This document shows, one piece after another, positions 38,801-53,800 of a stretch of 64,000 bases of DNA. This DNA is from Branchiostoma floridae (lineage: Eukaryota; Chordata; Leptocardii; Amphioxiformes; Branchiostomatidae), in NCBI RefSeq assembly GCF_000003815.2, contig NC_049984.1, forward strand, positions 989,888-1,053,887. The letters run 5' to 3'. Numbering within the stretch: the first letter of the stretch is position 1; each line of letters opens with the position of its first letter. The notes below the pieces were generated by a model. It did no database searches, was not told where the DNA came from, and saw only the letters and a list, made by a program, of their open reading frames with translations. The position numbers and the translations under genes are program-made.

Positions 38801-41800
38801 TAGACAAGATCAAGACACAAGATTTGATATTTCTCTGTTTATGTCAGTTTCGAAAATGCTACTAAATGATTACTAGCTGTAACAGCTTCAACTCTAACAT
38901 ATCAGATATCAGACAAGGAAAGAACACTTGTCAATGTGCAGATTTCTTTAAATTTGTCAAGGGCAAAACTTTAAAGAAATTATCAAGGATTTTCTCTGCA
39001 ATAAACTGCCCAGAACCAAAGTGTTAGAAACATTTAATGAAAGTTAGACATCTGGGTAAGCAATATTTAAAGTCAATTTAAATCTCTACAATCTACCAAT
39101 TAGTAGATCTTCAGTAGATATTGAATATCTTAAAACAAAGTTTAGTACTAGTAGTAAGAAGTTTTTATTACCAAGTCATATTCAAGACATTACTGAACAT
39201 AAGTGATTTTCCTTATGAATACAAAAGGAGAGCTTGTAAATCAGCTTACCAGCTTCTGTGTTGTTGCACTCAGTCCCTGGGCAGTAGTGGCCCTCGGGAC
39301 ACTCCAGTGGGTAGGAGGAGCCGGCGGGACAGTGGTACCCGGGGGGACACGGCAGCTGGGTGATGGAGTGGTTACAGTAGAACCCTGGATGGGAGAGATG
39401 CAAAATGATGTTGTTGTTAAAGCATGTAACTTTTCATGTAGCCCTCTTGACTTCCAAATTCTCTATTATGCAAAAACTGCCTCTGATAATCTATACAAGT
39501 CTACAATCACTTGACCATCTTTGTGCACCATTTGCTAGAACAGCAAATCAGGCAAAAAATGAGTCCAATGGAATGAACAGCAAAATCTACAAATCCTAAA
39601 CTGAAATGTTCCAGTTGCTGAGTACCTGATAAAGCATTTAACTTTTATCTAATTTACATAAAGTTTGTGTTTCTCTGGCACCATGTACTCACCGGCCTGG
39701 CAGAGTGTCTGGTTCATGGAGCCCTCGGGGCAGTAGGTGCCTTCGTCACACAGGATCCCGGTGAAGGTGGTTCCTCCGTCCGGACAGTAGAACCCGGCCG
39801 GGCAGGGGTGGCACTCGAACAGGCCTGCAGGGGCAGGAATGTGGGATTTATAACTTATACTTCTGTGGGTTTGTTACTGTTATTTCTTTTGTTGTAGTAC
39901 ACAGAGCAAATTTTCTGTATCTGGATTCTGTACAGCCGGTTCAACTAAGTAAGAGTTCTTCAGTGTAACACACCAGCTTTGCAAGCACGAGGCACAGTAG
40001 CAGGTGGTTGCAATTTATACTAAACAACCTGTCATTTGCGCAATCATCTAGCTGCAAGTGTTCTTTAAGGCTATCTAGTGAGGATGCATTAGTTGGTGAT
40101 GATAAGTTTCATTCCACAATGCATTTAGTTCCAAACCAAGGAAGAACTCATTTTTTTTTAAATAAAGTTTTAAGCCCAAAACATTTTCTACTTAATCCAG
40201 TACCCTAATTTTGTTCAGGGCACTATTTCAAGCTAGAATTTAGACTAAAATTTAATATTAGGAACAACAGAATCAAAGCAATATTTCAAATTCTGCACAG
40301 AATGAAAAGCTACTGCATACTCTGCAGATGAGGTAACTATTAGTCAAGAGGAAAACCACCCACCTCCCGCTCCTACAGTATCCCTGTACGTCCCCACAGG
40401 ACACTCCTCCGGTTCAATGGTTCCTTCCACACAGAAGAAGCCAATGGGGCAGGGGAAGGCCGTGTAGTTGGTGGTAGCTGCAATGTTTAAATATGTACAT
40501 GAATATCAAATAAATACTGCTAGACCATTCACCCAAAGAATATCAAGTCAACATGTATTGTAATAAGCGTGAATCAATCAAAAGATCTTGCCAAAACTTG
40601 ATAGCCTAAGTAACATGTTTTGCATGTTGACACACAGCCCCTCATATATCCGGCACTATTCACTGTAAAGCAGCCGACTACACACTGGCAATGTAGATTA
40701 TAAGACATCACACACTGGCAATGTAGTACAAGACATTATAAGACATCATACAGTCTATTCTTAACTGTCCATCCTATTCAGAAGTAGCTGACCCATACCT
40801 TAACTTGTTTCATCTTATTCACATCTAATTTTTGAGGGTCAGGTGAAAAGTGGAATTCACTTCTCGATGCCCTCTTGTCTTGAATAACAATTATCAAGAA
40901 AAGCATCAACAATACAATAAGGTGACAATAATGAAAAAAGAGAGAACCTGACCTTCGTACTTGCACCAGTACCCAGGCGGACATGGCAGGCAGGTGCTCA
41001 TGTTGGTGGCGCCGGGCTCTGCGGAGTAGGTGGCGTTGGGGCAGGCGGTTTTGGGGTGGTTGTAGGGACAGTAGTACCCGGGGGTGCAGTCCTGAGGGAC
41101 CGTGTCGTTAGCCGTGCAGATCTTACCCGCGGGGCAAGTGGAACATTCCGTTGCCGTGGCGGCACCCTCTCTGTCCACCACTAGGCCAGGGGGGCAGCGC
41201 GACACGTCCAACGCACCTGGGGGGGGGGGATTGGTAAAAGTATGTTCCACTTAGTTAAAATTACCAAATCGCCATGAATATTTTGGTCCATGACATGTCT
41301 AGTAGTAGAAGTAGTAGTAGTAGTGGGGGGGGGGATTGGTAAAAATATTTTCCACTTAGTTAAATTACCAAGTCGCTATGAATATTTTGGCCCATGACAT
41401 AAACACTACTAGTATATACTATAGTAGTAGCAGCAACAGTAGTAGTAGTTGTATGTGTTATAAATTCCATGATGGCTACAGATCCGCTTCACTTGGGTTA
41501 CCTACAAAGTTACCATTCAGTGCTGAAATAACAATGTCATTCAAACAATTTCAAAGTTCACCAGTTTCCTTTATCAGCGACTTCTTACTCAATGCCTGAC
41601 ACCACTTCTTTTTCAGGAGGTCCTTGAAACACAGTAAAGACTTGAAAATGATCAGGTAGAGCTAAGCAGGGTTTGCCATATCAATGGTAACACTAGAGAT
41701 GTGAGATTCCCTCACCTTCCAGACAGTAGTATCCATAGGGACAAGGCTGCCCCATGGTGGGGTCCGTGCCGTCAGGGGTGGGGGTGTCACTGCCACTGTA

Positions 41801-44800
41801 GCACAGGTACCCTGCAGTACAGTCCCCGGCCTCACGCCCGCCAAGGCAGTATTTACCTGGGGAAACAACAACAGGAGAAATGTAACAACCACCCACCCAC
41901 GCTCGCATGCACAAACGTGCACGCGCACAAGCGCACACACACGGGACAATAGGAAACATTGCAATTGAACCTCTTAGGCGCTAATTCTTGGGAAATAGAA
42001 GATATTTTCATCATTCATGCTGTCTGTACCATGGACTTTTTGGAGAAAACAGAAAATACTCCTCATAATTTGTACTACACAGTACAAACAAGACTTGCTC
42101 CCGAATTCTGGTAAACAGATAGCACTTTGACACTTCTTCCTGGCCCTTACACTGCCTAAGCCAAAGTCTTCAACAGGAATGCAATCTTACCTGTTGGGCA
42201 CTGCTGACACTGGTCAGGCCTCTCCAGCCCTGTGACACCACCCAGGGTTTGGGTGCCGTTGGGACACAGCGTGGGGTTGTCCGACCCAGCGGGGCAGTAG
42301 GAGTACGGCAGGCACGGCTCGGGCTGGGTCGTGTTGCCGATGCAGAAGGACCCCGCTGGGCACGGGTCGCAGTCATTGCTGCCCGTGGCAGTCTGGTAGG
42401 TGCCTGGGAAAAATGAGAGAAAATATTGCAAATGCATTGAAGTTCGCAGGTATTTAATTTCATGGTAGCAGGAAAAAGGCCTGTTCGCGGTGGTTTGAAG
42501 TTCACGGCAGCACCATGCATTGTAGTCTCTTACTGCCATGAAAACATGTTCGCAGTGGCAAACATAAAACCACCAGGAACATTTCTGCATTTACAGTAAG
42601 GCACTGAGATATGACGGCCCACAAATAGAAGAAGATCAAAATGTACCAGAGTTAAAATATACTAGAAAGCCAAAAGCACAGACAACTTGCTTGTCTTAAG
42701 ACTATGACAGTTGCAAGGAACATTTGGGACACATTTGTCATCATTATATATATTTCTGCAGAATGTCCAAAAGCAGTCAATTCTGTTGTATGTAAAACTG
42801 CTAGATTCTGCTCACACAGCTACCAGTACTTGTCTGGTGTAACTATGACATATGTTGCATTCAAAGTTGTGGTCTTCAAAAAAAAAAAGTTATGATGATA
42901 TCTGTACTTTAGATTTACAAGAAGAGACAACATTGCTTATGCTAATGACTATAGAGTAGTTTTTCCTTCTGAAATACCACACAAAGTTAATTCCTTACCA
43001 GGAGGACAGTGCGGCCAAGCCATGGCGTAAATCGGACAGAAGTACCCAGTGGGACTGGCAAAGGTTAAAATGCTAATGAAGATATCCCAGACTAGTTCTT
43101 TTGCTGAAACTGTAACAGAAAGCTTACCAGGAGGACATCCCTGCGGCCAGCCGGAGGTGTTGGGACAGAAGTACCCGGCGGGACAGGCGAAGGCCGCCGG
43201 CTGCGGGGAGTCGATCTCAGCGTAGTCTGGGCAGTAGAAGTTCTCATCGCACGGCCCGGTCGGCGCAGACAGACCCGTCCCTCCGCAGTAGTACCCGGGG
43301 GAGCAGGGTCGGCAGTCCGACACGTTCTGGCCGTGGGTGTCGGGGTTCATGGTGCCAGCAGGGCAGGCGATGGCAGCAATCGCTCCTGCAGGGACAAGAA
43401 GTTTAGAGAGTTTGCATTGGGTTTCTGAAAATGCTTTATACTGAACTAACACATTATGTCTTATGCCCAAATCAAGGAAGGCAATTACACAAAATCTGGT
43501 TGCCTCACCACAGATTGTGTGAATATGCTAGCTTTCCCTTGAAAACCGTGGGAAATCAAAATAGGTTGCCTAGGCCATATGGAAAAGAGCAGCTACAATG
43601 GCATCTGCAGTAACATCTTTCCATAGACATAGCCTTCTATTTTACAGGACAAAGCTATGCTTACAACAGTTATGCATGCTTTGAGAGCAACGGACAGACC
43701 AACCCAGACCAAACTTACTCAACCTCCCACCCACCAATCAATCACAGTTTTCAGTCACCAGATTACTACTGTCAATCAGTCTATACACAGTATGATGTAT
43801 AATATTAAAAAACAATAGCAACAACAAATATTACCAGTCTGAGACTACTCGCTAGTTAACATCTGATAATTAATAGGAGGAAAAATGAAAAATCTAAACA
43901 TATTTGATGATTAAAGCATCCCTGAAAATGCCTGGGAATAACAACCCTACCTTTAGGACAGTAGTAGCCCTTCTGACAGGGGTCGTTGACCCCGTCGTTA
44001 GGCGTGGCTGACCGGGAACCGTTCAGACAGAGGTAGCCGGCGTTGCAGTGCCCGGTGGGGTACTCCTGACCGGTCTCGTTACAGTAGTAGCCAGGCGGAC
44101 ACAACAGGCAGCCGGACACCTCGCTCAAGCCTGTGTAGTTGCTGTAGTAGCCTGGAAGTAAAAAAGGGGTGGTAATGTTAAAACCATTCAGACAGAGGTA
44201 GCCGGCACTGCAGTGACCGGTGGGGTACTCCTGACCGGTCTCATTACAGTAGTAGCCAGGTGGACAGAGCAGGCAGCCGGACGCCTCTCGCTCAAGCCTG
44301 TGTAGTTGCTGTAGTAACCTGGTAAAAAGGTGAGGACAATCTTTTAAACTCTGACTGTTTGGTTCAAAACATCCACATAGTTTTATACATCATGAATAGT
44401 ATTCTAAATAACATGATTCTTAAATAAAACAGCCTAATGTGAAAATCATCAGTATAAGTAGGTTTAGACTCAACAGGTCTCCAGGACAGGATTAGTGTTA
44501 AGTTTTTATTTCAGCAAATGTTGGCAAGTGAATTTGTCTCCAGTGAAAATAGAACCTGCAACAATGTGTCCTATAAGTTTTCCTGTCCTAATGTTGCAAA
44601 GCTCATAAAGCTAAAAGAATGGATAAAGAACACAAACACACCACAAAACTCCCTTTAATTTGCATCCTCATTTTTCTTCTTCAAATCTGAACAAAAGTAA
44701 GCAGAGACTTGTTGCCGATGGCTGAATAGAACAATTTCAAATGTAAAGAAAGACACATTGTCAAGCAAATCAACCAAATTGAACCAACCCCTTCTCACCA

Positions 44801-47800
44801 ATGGTAGTAGATGAGGAACACAAACACATAGTGCACAGAAAATCTTGCTTTTTCATCATTTTTTTTTACTTCAAAAGTAAGCAGGCCTAGAGATTTGTTA
44901 CTGACTTGAACCAACACTAATCACCAATGGGATTAGATGAGGAACGGAAACACATAGTGCAGCAAAAACTCTTACTTTTTCATCATTTTTTTACTTCAAA
45001 AGTAAGCAGAACTAGAGATTTCTTACTGACTCGAACCAACACTTGTATACTCACCGATGGGACAGGGGTTCCCGTTATCCCCGGTCCCCGGCTGGCAGTA
45101 GTACCCCGGAGGGCAGGGCAGCGTGTCGTTCATGCCCCTCTCCGGGCAGGTGGTGCCCTCGGGACACTCCGTACAGTTCCCCCGACCCAGGTACGGCTGG
45201 TACGTGCCCTTGTCGCATGGCTGTTCCATCACGGCCGCCGCGGGGCAGAAGTGACCCACGGGACAGATGTAACCCATGACCCCGTCCGTGGGATTGGGCA
45301 CAGAGGAACCCATGACACAGACATAGCCTGGGTCACAGTCCCTGCTCTGGCCTGGAGGGGTGTGACATAATGTATGACAGTGAGTGACAGTGTTTAAAGG
45401 CAATTCAACCTCTTTAGCTGGATGAAACTGGCAATTTACTTCTGGACATTTTGAGTGACATCCATCACTATTCTTCAAGCTGGATGAAATTGGAGATTTA
45501 CTTCCCGATGTTTTGAGTGACGTCTATCTCTTTTATTTAGTGTTACTACACTGAACAATAAGTGCTTATCAGTGCCTGATTACCATTCTACATTTCTGTG
45601 TCTATTTCTGTGCAAATCTTTATCATGCTATTTCAGCACACATATAAAGTTAAACATAATTTCTGTCAGTTCAAAAGCTTAAGAAACAAAACCATTCGTA
45701 TCAGTCATTGCAGTGGTTAGGAGGGTGCTACGGGTTAAGTATTTTGAATTGTTCAATCTAGTTGGAGTTAGTGGTAGGAGACTTGAGAAGTAAAATGTCT
45801 GCAATGGACAGACGTATGAATCAACCTGATCCATGCCCAAGTATGACCAGTTCTATTGTAAGAAAAGGTTACATGCAACAGTATTTGTAACTGTTACAAA
45901 AGGCTCCACTCTCGAGGTGTTGCCAAAAAGGCTGCACCATACCTGTAAGTGAAGACTCCGGGGTGCAGTACTGTCCGGGGTCACAAGGGTCACAGTCCGA
46001 CACGTTCTGGTTCCCCACCCCGGTGGAGATGCTGCCCGAGGGGCAGGGGGTGGGCTGGTAGGACCCCTGGGGGCAGTAGTTCCCCCTGGGGCAGATGGTT
46101 TCTGTGGGGGTGGGGGTGATCACGCTCCCATTGCAGTAGTACCTGTTGGAATAGGGATAAACAATGCTCAGATATACAGCAACAAAAGAAGAGACTGTCA
46201 GAAAGGTTTAGCATATCATATCATCTGCAATTCTATTGGTTTGGTTTTGTATTACTGTAATCTTGGTTTTCTCAGTCCCCTGCAGACTCATAGGACAAGC
46301 TGAATGGTGGATGACATTGGTCACAAAGCGGACCTTGTTCACTGACAAACGACACAGAATTGACGAGTATTACTGCATTGACTGCTTTATTATTGTTGCC
46401 AGCAATAAAATTCATTCATTCATCCATACTTGAAGCATAACACGGAGTTTTCACAGTTGTATATGTAAAGTACAAACAGTACATAACACTTACCCAGCAT
46501 AACATAGCCCCTCCCCAGCAGGCAGCTCATGTTGTAGTGTAAGGTACACATATACAACATTACATAACACTCACCCAGCATAACACAGCCCCTCCCCAGC
46601 AGTGGCCAGGCCTGGTACAGAGCAGTAGTACATGGCAGGCAGCTCACGTTGTAGTGTAAGGTACACATATACAACATTACATAACACTCACCCAGCATAA
46701 CACAGCCCCTCCCCAGCCGTAGCTAGCCCAGGCACAGAGCAGTAGTACATCGGAGGCAGCTCACGTTGTAGTGTAAGGTACACATATACAACATTACATA
46801 ACACTCACCCAGCATAACACAGCCCCTCCCCAGCCGTAGCTAGCCCAGGCACAGAGCAGTAGTACATGGGAGGCAGCTCATGTTGTAGTGTAAGGTACAC
46901 ATATACAACATTACATAACACTCACCCAGCATAACACAGCCCCTCCCCAGCAGTGGCCAGGCCTGGTACAGAGCAGTAGTACATCGGAGGCAGCTCACGT
47001 TGTAGTGTAAGGTACACATATACAACATTACATAACACTCACCCAGCATAACACAGCCCCTCCCCAGCCGTAGCTAGCCCAGGTACTGAGCAGTAGTACA
47101 TCGGAGGACACGGCAGGCAACTCTCCTCGCCCTCTCGGTTCTTCTGATCGCTGTAGGTGCCGATGGGACAGGGGTGCTGGTTGGCGCGCTCCGTCCGGTT
47201 GGGGCAGTAGTGGCCCTCGGGACAGGAGGAGTTGGACAGAGAGGTTACTGCCTGGGCTGTGTTGTCACAGAAATAACCTGGGCACAGGAGAGGAAAGATA
47301 CAATGTAAGGGTACAATAACAACTCTGGGAAGGCAGGTTGTTGTAATAACAGCACAAGTTCAGAACCAGGGACAGGGGGGTGACGGTCTGAGATGTGTTG
47401 TCACAAAAATAACCTGTGGACAATAGAGATACAATGTATAAGTACACAATTATAGCACCATTAACTCCGGGAAAGGGAAGGCAGGCTGTTGTAATAACAG
47501 CACAAGTTCAGCACCAGGGACAGGGGGAGGTGACAGCCTGGGCAGTGCTGTCACAGAAATCTCAAGAAACACACTATTTTTAGTTACAATTTTGTAAGAG
47601 CTGCAATTATCTCTACTGTAATACAATAAGCGACAATATATATTCTAGATTTGTCTCATTTGAATGGCAACGTTCTCTTAAGAATTTTTCATCCAGTTGT
47701 AAAGATCTTTCTTTCCTTCAAATGGGGTTTTCATTCTTCACAAAGAAGATGGTAAGTTGATCTGACCAATGTAATATGTTCTGACCATCATAAGTAAACA

Positions 47801-50800
47801 CTGGTGTTTTATAGATTTCTCTTCTATTATAGATTTCCTCAAAGAAAAGACAATAAGTATCTCTAACCAGCGGGACAGGGCTCGCAGGTGGCCTGAGTCA
47901 GCTGGTCCTGGTAGTAGCCGCTGTCGCACCGCTTGGGCTCGGGTCCGGTCCCCAGGGCACACTCGTGGCCGCGGGGGCAGACGTATGCCGTGGGGACGCT
48001 CTGGCCCTCGGGGCAGTAGTAACCTGCAGACACGGCAATATGGAGGGGTTACATGGAGAATAATGTGTCATGGGAGGAACACAAAACTCTATAGGCACCT
48101 CTATTGACTACTACAAGATTTAATCTTGAGAAACTTAGATAAGCCATAATTACCATGAAGTAACCGTGCAAGTTAGCATCAATGCTACTTTAAAGCAGCA
48201 TGAAAATTTAATCATCAGTTCTGCAATGAGCACCAGTTTTAACAGGGTTAAGAGAAAAGGAAAATAGAGCTTCCTGGTCACTTCAGTCCTTCTGATCAAA
48301 GAACTCTAATAACTTACAATCAGTTAGTTTCAACAACCTTTCAGAAAAAGTGACATTTTGCATTAAGGAAACTGACTTTCATGCAAAGCCATTTTGATAC
48401 GTCAGTCTGATGGCCAAATTTCAAATAACTTGTCTATAATTTCATGTCCATTGCATGTTACACATGCCTAAATTACCTGGATAACAGCAACATTAGCCTT
48501 ACAGCTAGTTCCCTTCTTGCTAACCACACGTGTAAGCTTATCAGGATAACAACAAAGTGATTAGAGCTAGTTCCCTTCTCAGTTACACACGTTTGTAGCT
48601 TACCTGGATAACACTGCCCAGAAGGTGCCGTGAGCGCCGTGCCATTACAGAACCAGCCGGCGGTACAGGGGCTGCACAGGTCCTCATCTGTCAGGCCTGG
48701 GGTGGGGCTGTAGGTGCCGTTACCACAGGGCAGGGGGAACCCACTACCCCCCGGGCAGTAGTACCCTGGGGGGCACTCAACCTGGTAAGGATGACACAAT
48801 AGGATAAAGGTGAACAACATTGTATACTGGGGTGGGGCTGTAGGTGCTGTTACCACAGGGCAGGGGGAACCCACTACCCCCCGGGCAGTAGTACCCTGGG
48901 GGACACTCAACCTGGTGGGGACGCAACAGTGGAATAAACATCAGCGTAAAATCAACAGTATTTGTTTGAGATACAAACAACGAGCAGTTACATTGTTACT
49001 TTTGGAATCCTAAGAGCATTGCCAAAATAGCAGTTATTGGAAAATATTTTAGAAATGGTCAAATGGCTTAGTATAATAAATCTGCTCTTCAACAAGATCT
49101 GCTCAGTGTCAACTGGCAAAAAGTCCTATTCACTTGCTTATATTATTACCTGCATGTTTAACCTTTATCATCATCTAAGGGCATTGTTTGTGAGTCCTGC
49201 ATCTGAATGTGCTACTTGATGTGCATAAAAGATGTTATGAGCCATTTGAAAGAGGAGACTTTCCCCTATGTCATAATAGGTTTTATTTCTGAAATGTCCT
49301 TAATGTGTGCAGTGCTGTATGTTACACATACCTGGGTGGGTGAGGACGACCCAGTGGGACAGTACGACCCGGCCTGGCATGACCCTGCTGTAGCAGGCAG
49401 ACCTGGGACGTCGCAGTAAAACCCGGCAGTGCAGTTCTGTGGGGCTGACGAGCCTTCGGGACAGAACTCTCCTGGCTGGCACTGGCCACCGTTAGCAGTG
49501 GGCTGGGCAAGGGAGGAGTAAAACCACTGTGAGTACAAGTAGGCTTGCAGGTAGCAACACTTATCCATGTCCAACTTGTCAATCTGTATCTGTATCTATA
49601 TAGCCGGTATAACCGCCGTTCGGCGTAACACACCAGTCAAGGGTGTTCCTCTTATTGAAAATGATGTTTTCTATCGATTTTCATAATTTTTGCATGTGGC
49701 TACAGTTGACATTGCCGGGAAATAGGATAGTACACATGTGTATATCCTTGGGGTACAGTGCTGAGACGTGGGTCTACAACAACCCAGGCATACCTGTTTG
49801 TCTAGTAACCTTTCTGTGTAGAACTGCCCCACACAGCCCTGTAGGGTGGGTGTTCCCCAACCCTTCACAGTACATCCCAGGGCACAGAGTTAAAGCATGG
49901 GTCTATAACAACCCAGGCATGTCCCTACCTGTTTGTCTAGTGACCCCTCTGTACAGAACCACCCCTCATCACACAGCCCTGTAGGGTGGGTGTTTCCCGA
50001 CCCTTCACAGTACATCCCCGGACTGCAGGGTTCACAGTCCTGCAGGTCATCCTGGCCGGTGTGGTTGTTGAAAGTGCCTGTGTTTAATTAAAAGACAGAA
50101 GGATGCCAAGAGTCATTTACAAGAAGCTTGCGTGTTATTTTTGTACAATGATGACACAAGGTGGCTTGATTTCCATGGTCTAAATCTATTTATTTGGTTG
50201 CTTGTGTTGTCATAGGAAAGTTAGACCTAAATCTTACTCTTGAATCTGTAACAATATCAAAAGTCATAACTACAAGCTTCAGTACACGTATCAATATCTG
50301 GTGGTATAGTAGTGGTGACTGGACATATCATAATTTTATTTCATCAAGCTATCAGGTTAATCTGTTACTTTTAAATACATCTTTATTTGATAGTTTCAAA
50401 CACGTCTTAAACATCGTTTTTTGATACTTTCAAAGACGTAGACACACACACAGCTGAGGTTGTTGATATAATCCAATGTACTGGCAACCACAATATGCCG
50501 GTAAAGCTTCCTCAGGATCATTGAGCATTTGTACTATTGAATTTAAGCTTTTTATAGCCAGGACTTTCTTATAGGGGGTCCAATTTTCATGGTGAGTTGT
50601 GGTAAGTGATATAGGCACAACTATTGCAGGGGGGTCAAGGGACATCCACATACCTTCCATGCAGAGTTTTAAGTTATAAGAATTTTAAGTTAAAACGGTG
50701 CATTCTAGGGTATCTTGAGGGGCAAACTTACTGTCAGAGAGGTCACAGTAGAAGACTGTGACCACAAATGACCTAGTGGCATCCCTGGTCAATCAGAATT

Positions 50801-53800
50801 TTATGCTTGTCAGAGGATCTGCTCCCCAGTGTAAGGGTGTCTACTGTGTTCCATTTCTTGTTATTTTAAGAAAATTGCATCCAAATGATGCCTGGACGCC
50901 TGCCTGGCTAAAAGCCTGATTGAATTACAGCTGACATAGAAAAATGAGAACTTCTGGCTTACCATTTGGACAGGCAAACTCCTGCGGGTCTGTGGTGCCC
51001 ACTGGGCAGAAGTAACCAGCTGGGCAGTCGTTGGGTGAGAAGTCTGTGGTGTTGGCGTAGCAGTAGTGACCAGCTGGACATGGCCGGCACTCGAACTGGC
51101 CGGTGAGATCGTTGTATGTACCAGCATCACAGCCTGGAGAAAACACAAATTAAACATTATAAACACTATAATTTATAAACAAATGTAGGGGCTGTTGTCT
51201 GTGGTGTTGGAGTAGCAGTATTGACCAGCTGGACATGGCTGGCACTCGAACTGACCTGTCAGGTCATTGTATGTACCAGCATTACAGCCTCAACATAAGA
51301 AATCCACCTAATCATCTACACAAACATAAATTTAGGGCAAGTCTTGTAATTCTTCTGAATCAAATGGGTCATTCTTTGACAGAAGTTATGCTTTGGAAAA
51401 CCAAAAACGTTTTGAGCAATGCTTGTGTTATGGGAGGTGTACTGAATGTTTTACATGTACAAGTCGACCATGTGTAGTACCTTGTGGGAAGATGGTTCCA
51501 GTTGGACAGTAGTGACCGGCGGGGCAGATGTGGCCCAGGATGGGATGGACGGTGTCGGCCGGACACTGGGAGTCGTTCAGCATTAGAGGGTTGGGTATGT
51601 CCGCGCCAGACACGCAGTAGTACCGTTCCCAACACTGCGCCGTGGGCTGGGTCAGGGCTGTACCCTGACAGTACATGCCTGGTGAGCAGGGTGTGCACTC
51701 TACGGCTTCCCTCAGGCCTAGGGGGAAAGTTAACAGAGATTGTGAACACTGTAACAGTAGTACTGCTCCAAGCATGGTACTGTGGGCTCGGTTAGGGCGG
51801 TACCCTGACAGTACATGCCGGGGCAACAGGGGGTACACTCTACGGCTTCTCTCAAGCCTAGGGGGAGAAAATACATATAAATATAGGTTTACAGAATAGT
51901 AGTGCTGTTCCCAGCACAGTGCCTTGAGATTGGTTAGGGCTGTACCCTGGCAGTACATGCCTGGGGAACATGGTAATGCAAAATATAAAACTATGTGAAC
52001 ACAACAATACTGTTACTGGCATGGTGCTGTGGGCTTTTCCAGGGCAGTACCTTGGCACCATGCGTCTTGTGTAAAGACTTTTAAAGCAAAGAATTTTAAA
52101 TAACAACCAGACAACAGAAGCTATCATGACGCAGAACTGCCAACATTTGACAAGTTATCATGAAATAAAAACTCTCTAAATCTCTAAATCTAAAGATAAA
52201 AACGGTGCTAACTTGGGTGATATAAAATTGTTGTGGTGAGAACACCTCTGGGAAGGGGAAGGCAGCTTGTTGTAACAACTGCCCATGTTCAGTCCCATTG
52301 CTGAAGCTGCCAGCTGGTGACAGTAGCTTTCATCATACAGAACATCTGACAACATACTGTATTACATCATGAAACACAGCTATAGCCTAACCTCTAAGAT
52401 ACAAGAAGTACTAAGTTGCCATAGCATGGTTGTAATGACTTATTTCCTACCTGTATTGTTGCTGAAGCTGCCAGCAGGGCAGGGCTGCCAGTCGTGGCCG
52501 GTTCCGTTGGGACAGAAGTACCCCTCAGGACAGGGGCTGTACGACGTGGATGCATCTCCCTCTACAACGTTCTCTGGGACACAGTACGAGCCTGGGAAGT
52601 AAAGATAAAACGTTACAATACATATAATATATGGATAGATATAAAAGCTATCTTATCAGCTCTAGAGACTGAAGTATCCCTCAGGACAGGGGGTTACAAT
52701 GTGGACGCATCACCCTCTACTACGTTCTCTGGGACACAGTAGGAGCCTGGGAACAGGAAGAGCAGGTTAGGATGTACCTTTACTACATTTACTGTGTTGT
52801 TATAGACTGTTGGGACAGAAGTACCCCTCAGGACAGGGGCTGTATGATGTGGACGCATCTCCCTCTACTATGTTCTCTGGGATACAGTAGGAGCCTGGGA
52901 AAGATTATACGTTACAATACATATAATGTATGGATATATATATATAAGCAATTATCATATCAGAACTAGGGACAGAAGTACCCCTCAGGACAGGGGCTGT
53001 ATGATGTGGACGCGTCGCCCTCTACTACGTTCTCTGGGATACAGTAGGAGCCTGGGAAGGAAAGATTAAACGTTACAACACATATAATATATGGATACAT
53101 ATAACAGCAATCGTATCAGCTCTAGAGACTGAAGTATCCCTCGGGACAGGGGGGTACAATGTGGACGCATCACCCTCTACTACGTTCTGTGGGATACAAT
53201 TGGAGCCTGGATACAGCAGGGCAGGTTAGGATGTACCTTTACTATCATGTGTTGTTATTTACTGTTTATGTACTGCACAATGTGGATGCATCTCCCTCAA
53301 CTACGTTCTCTGGGATACAATAGGAGCCTGGGAACAGGAAATGACACCATAACAGCAATTGTATCAGCACCAGGGACAAAGATAACAAGAACACATCAAC
53401 TTTCTCCGTAACCTTAGAATAACTTTGTGAATGGAAGGGATGGCTGTTGTAATAACAGCACAAATTCAGCAAATTCAGCACCATGGACAGGGATGACTGC
53501 CACACCAGGTTCTCAGAGTCTCTGACCTAATCATTTACAATGTCCTCAGGTATGAACAGGACATAGAAAAAGGAAGTGCAGACTGTTGTAATAACAGCAA
53601 ATGTTCAGCACCAAGGACAAGTGCAAGTAAGAGAAAAAGAGAAAAGCATCAGCAAGGCACTGGGAAAGGTATAACAGGTTTTCACAATAACAGCAAATTT
53701 TCAGCATCCTCAAAGCTCAAACCAGCCCACCTGCAGGGCACGGTGTGCACTCCGAGGCCCCCTCAGTGTCGACGTAGAACCCGGCAGGACAGTCCTGTGG

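Noticed and set aside
42998-43062. Extra exon between exons 20 and 21
   Set aside because: Its only acceptor (TTTGCCAG before TCCC) would join phase-1 exon 20 out of frame. It is best read as a decayed copy of the exon 20 donor half.
50430-50660. Minus-strand frame of 76 codons in intron 11/12
   Set aside because: No splice sites fit the phase chain, composition is unlike the neighbouring cysteine-rich exons, and no family is recognised.
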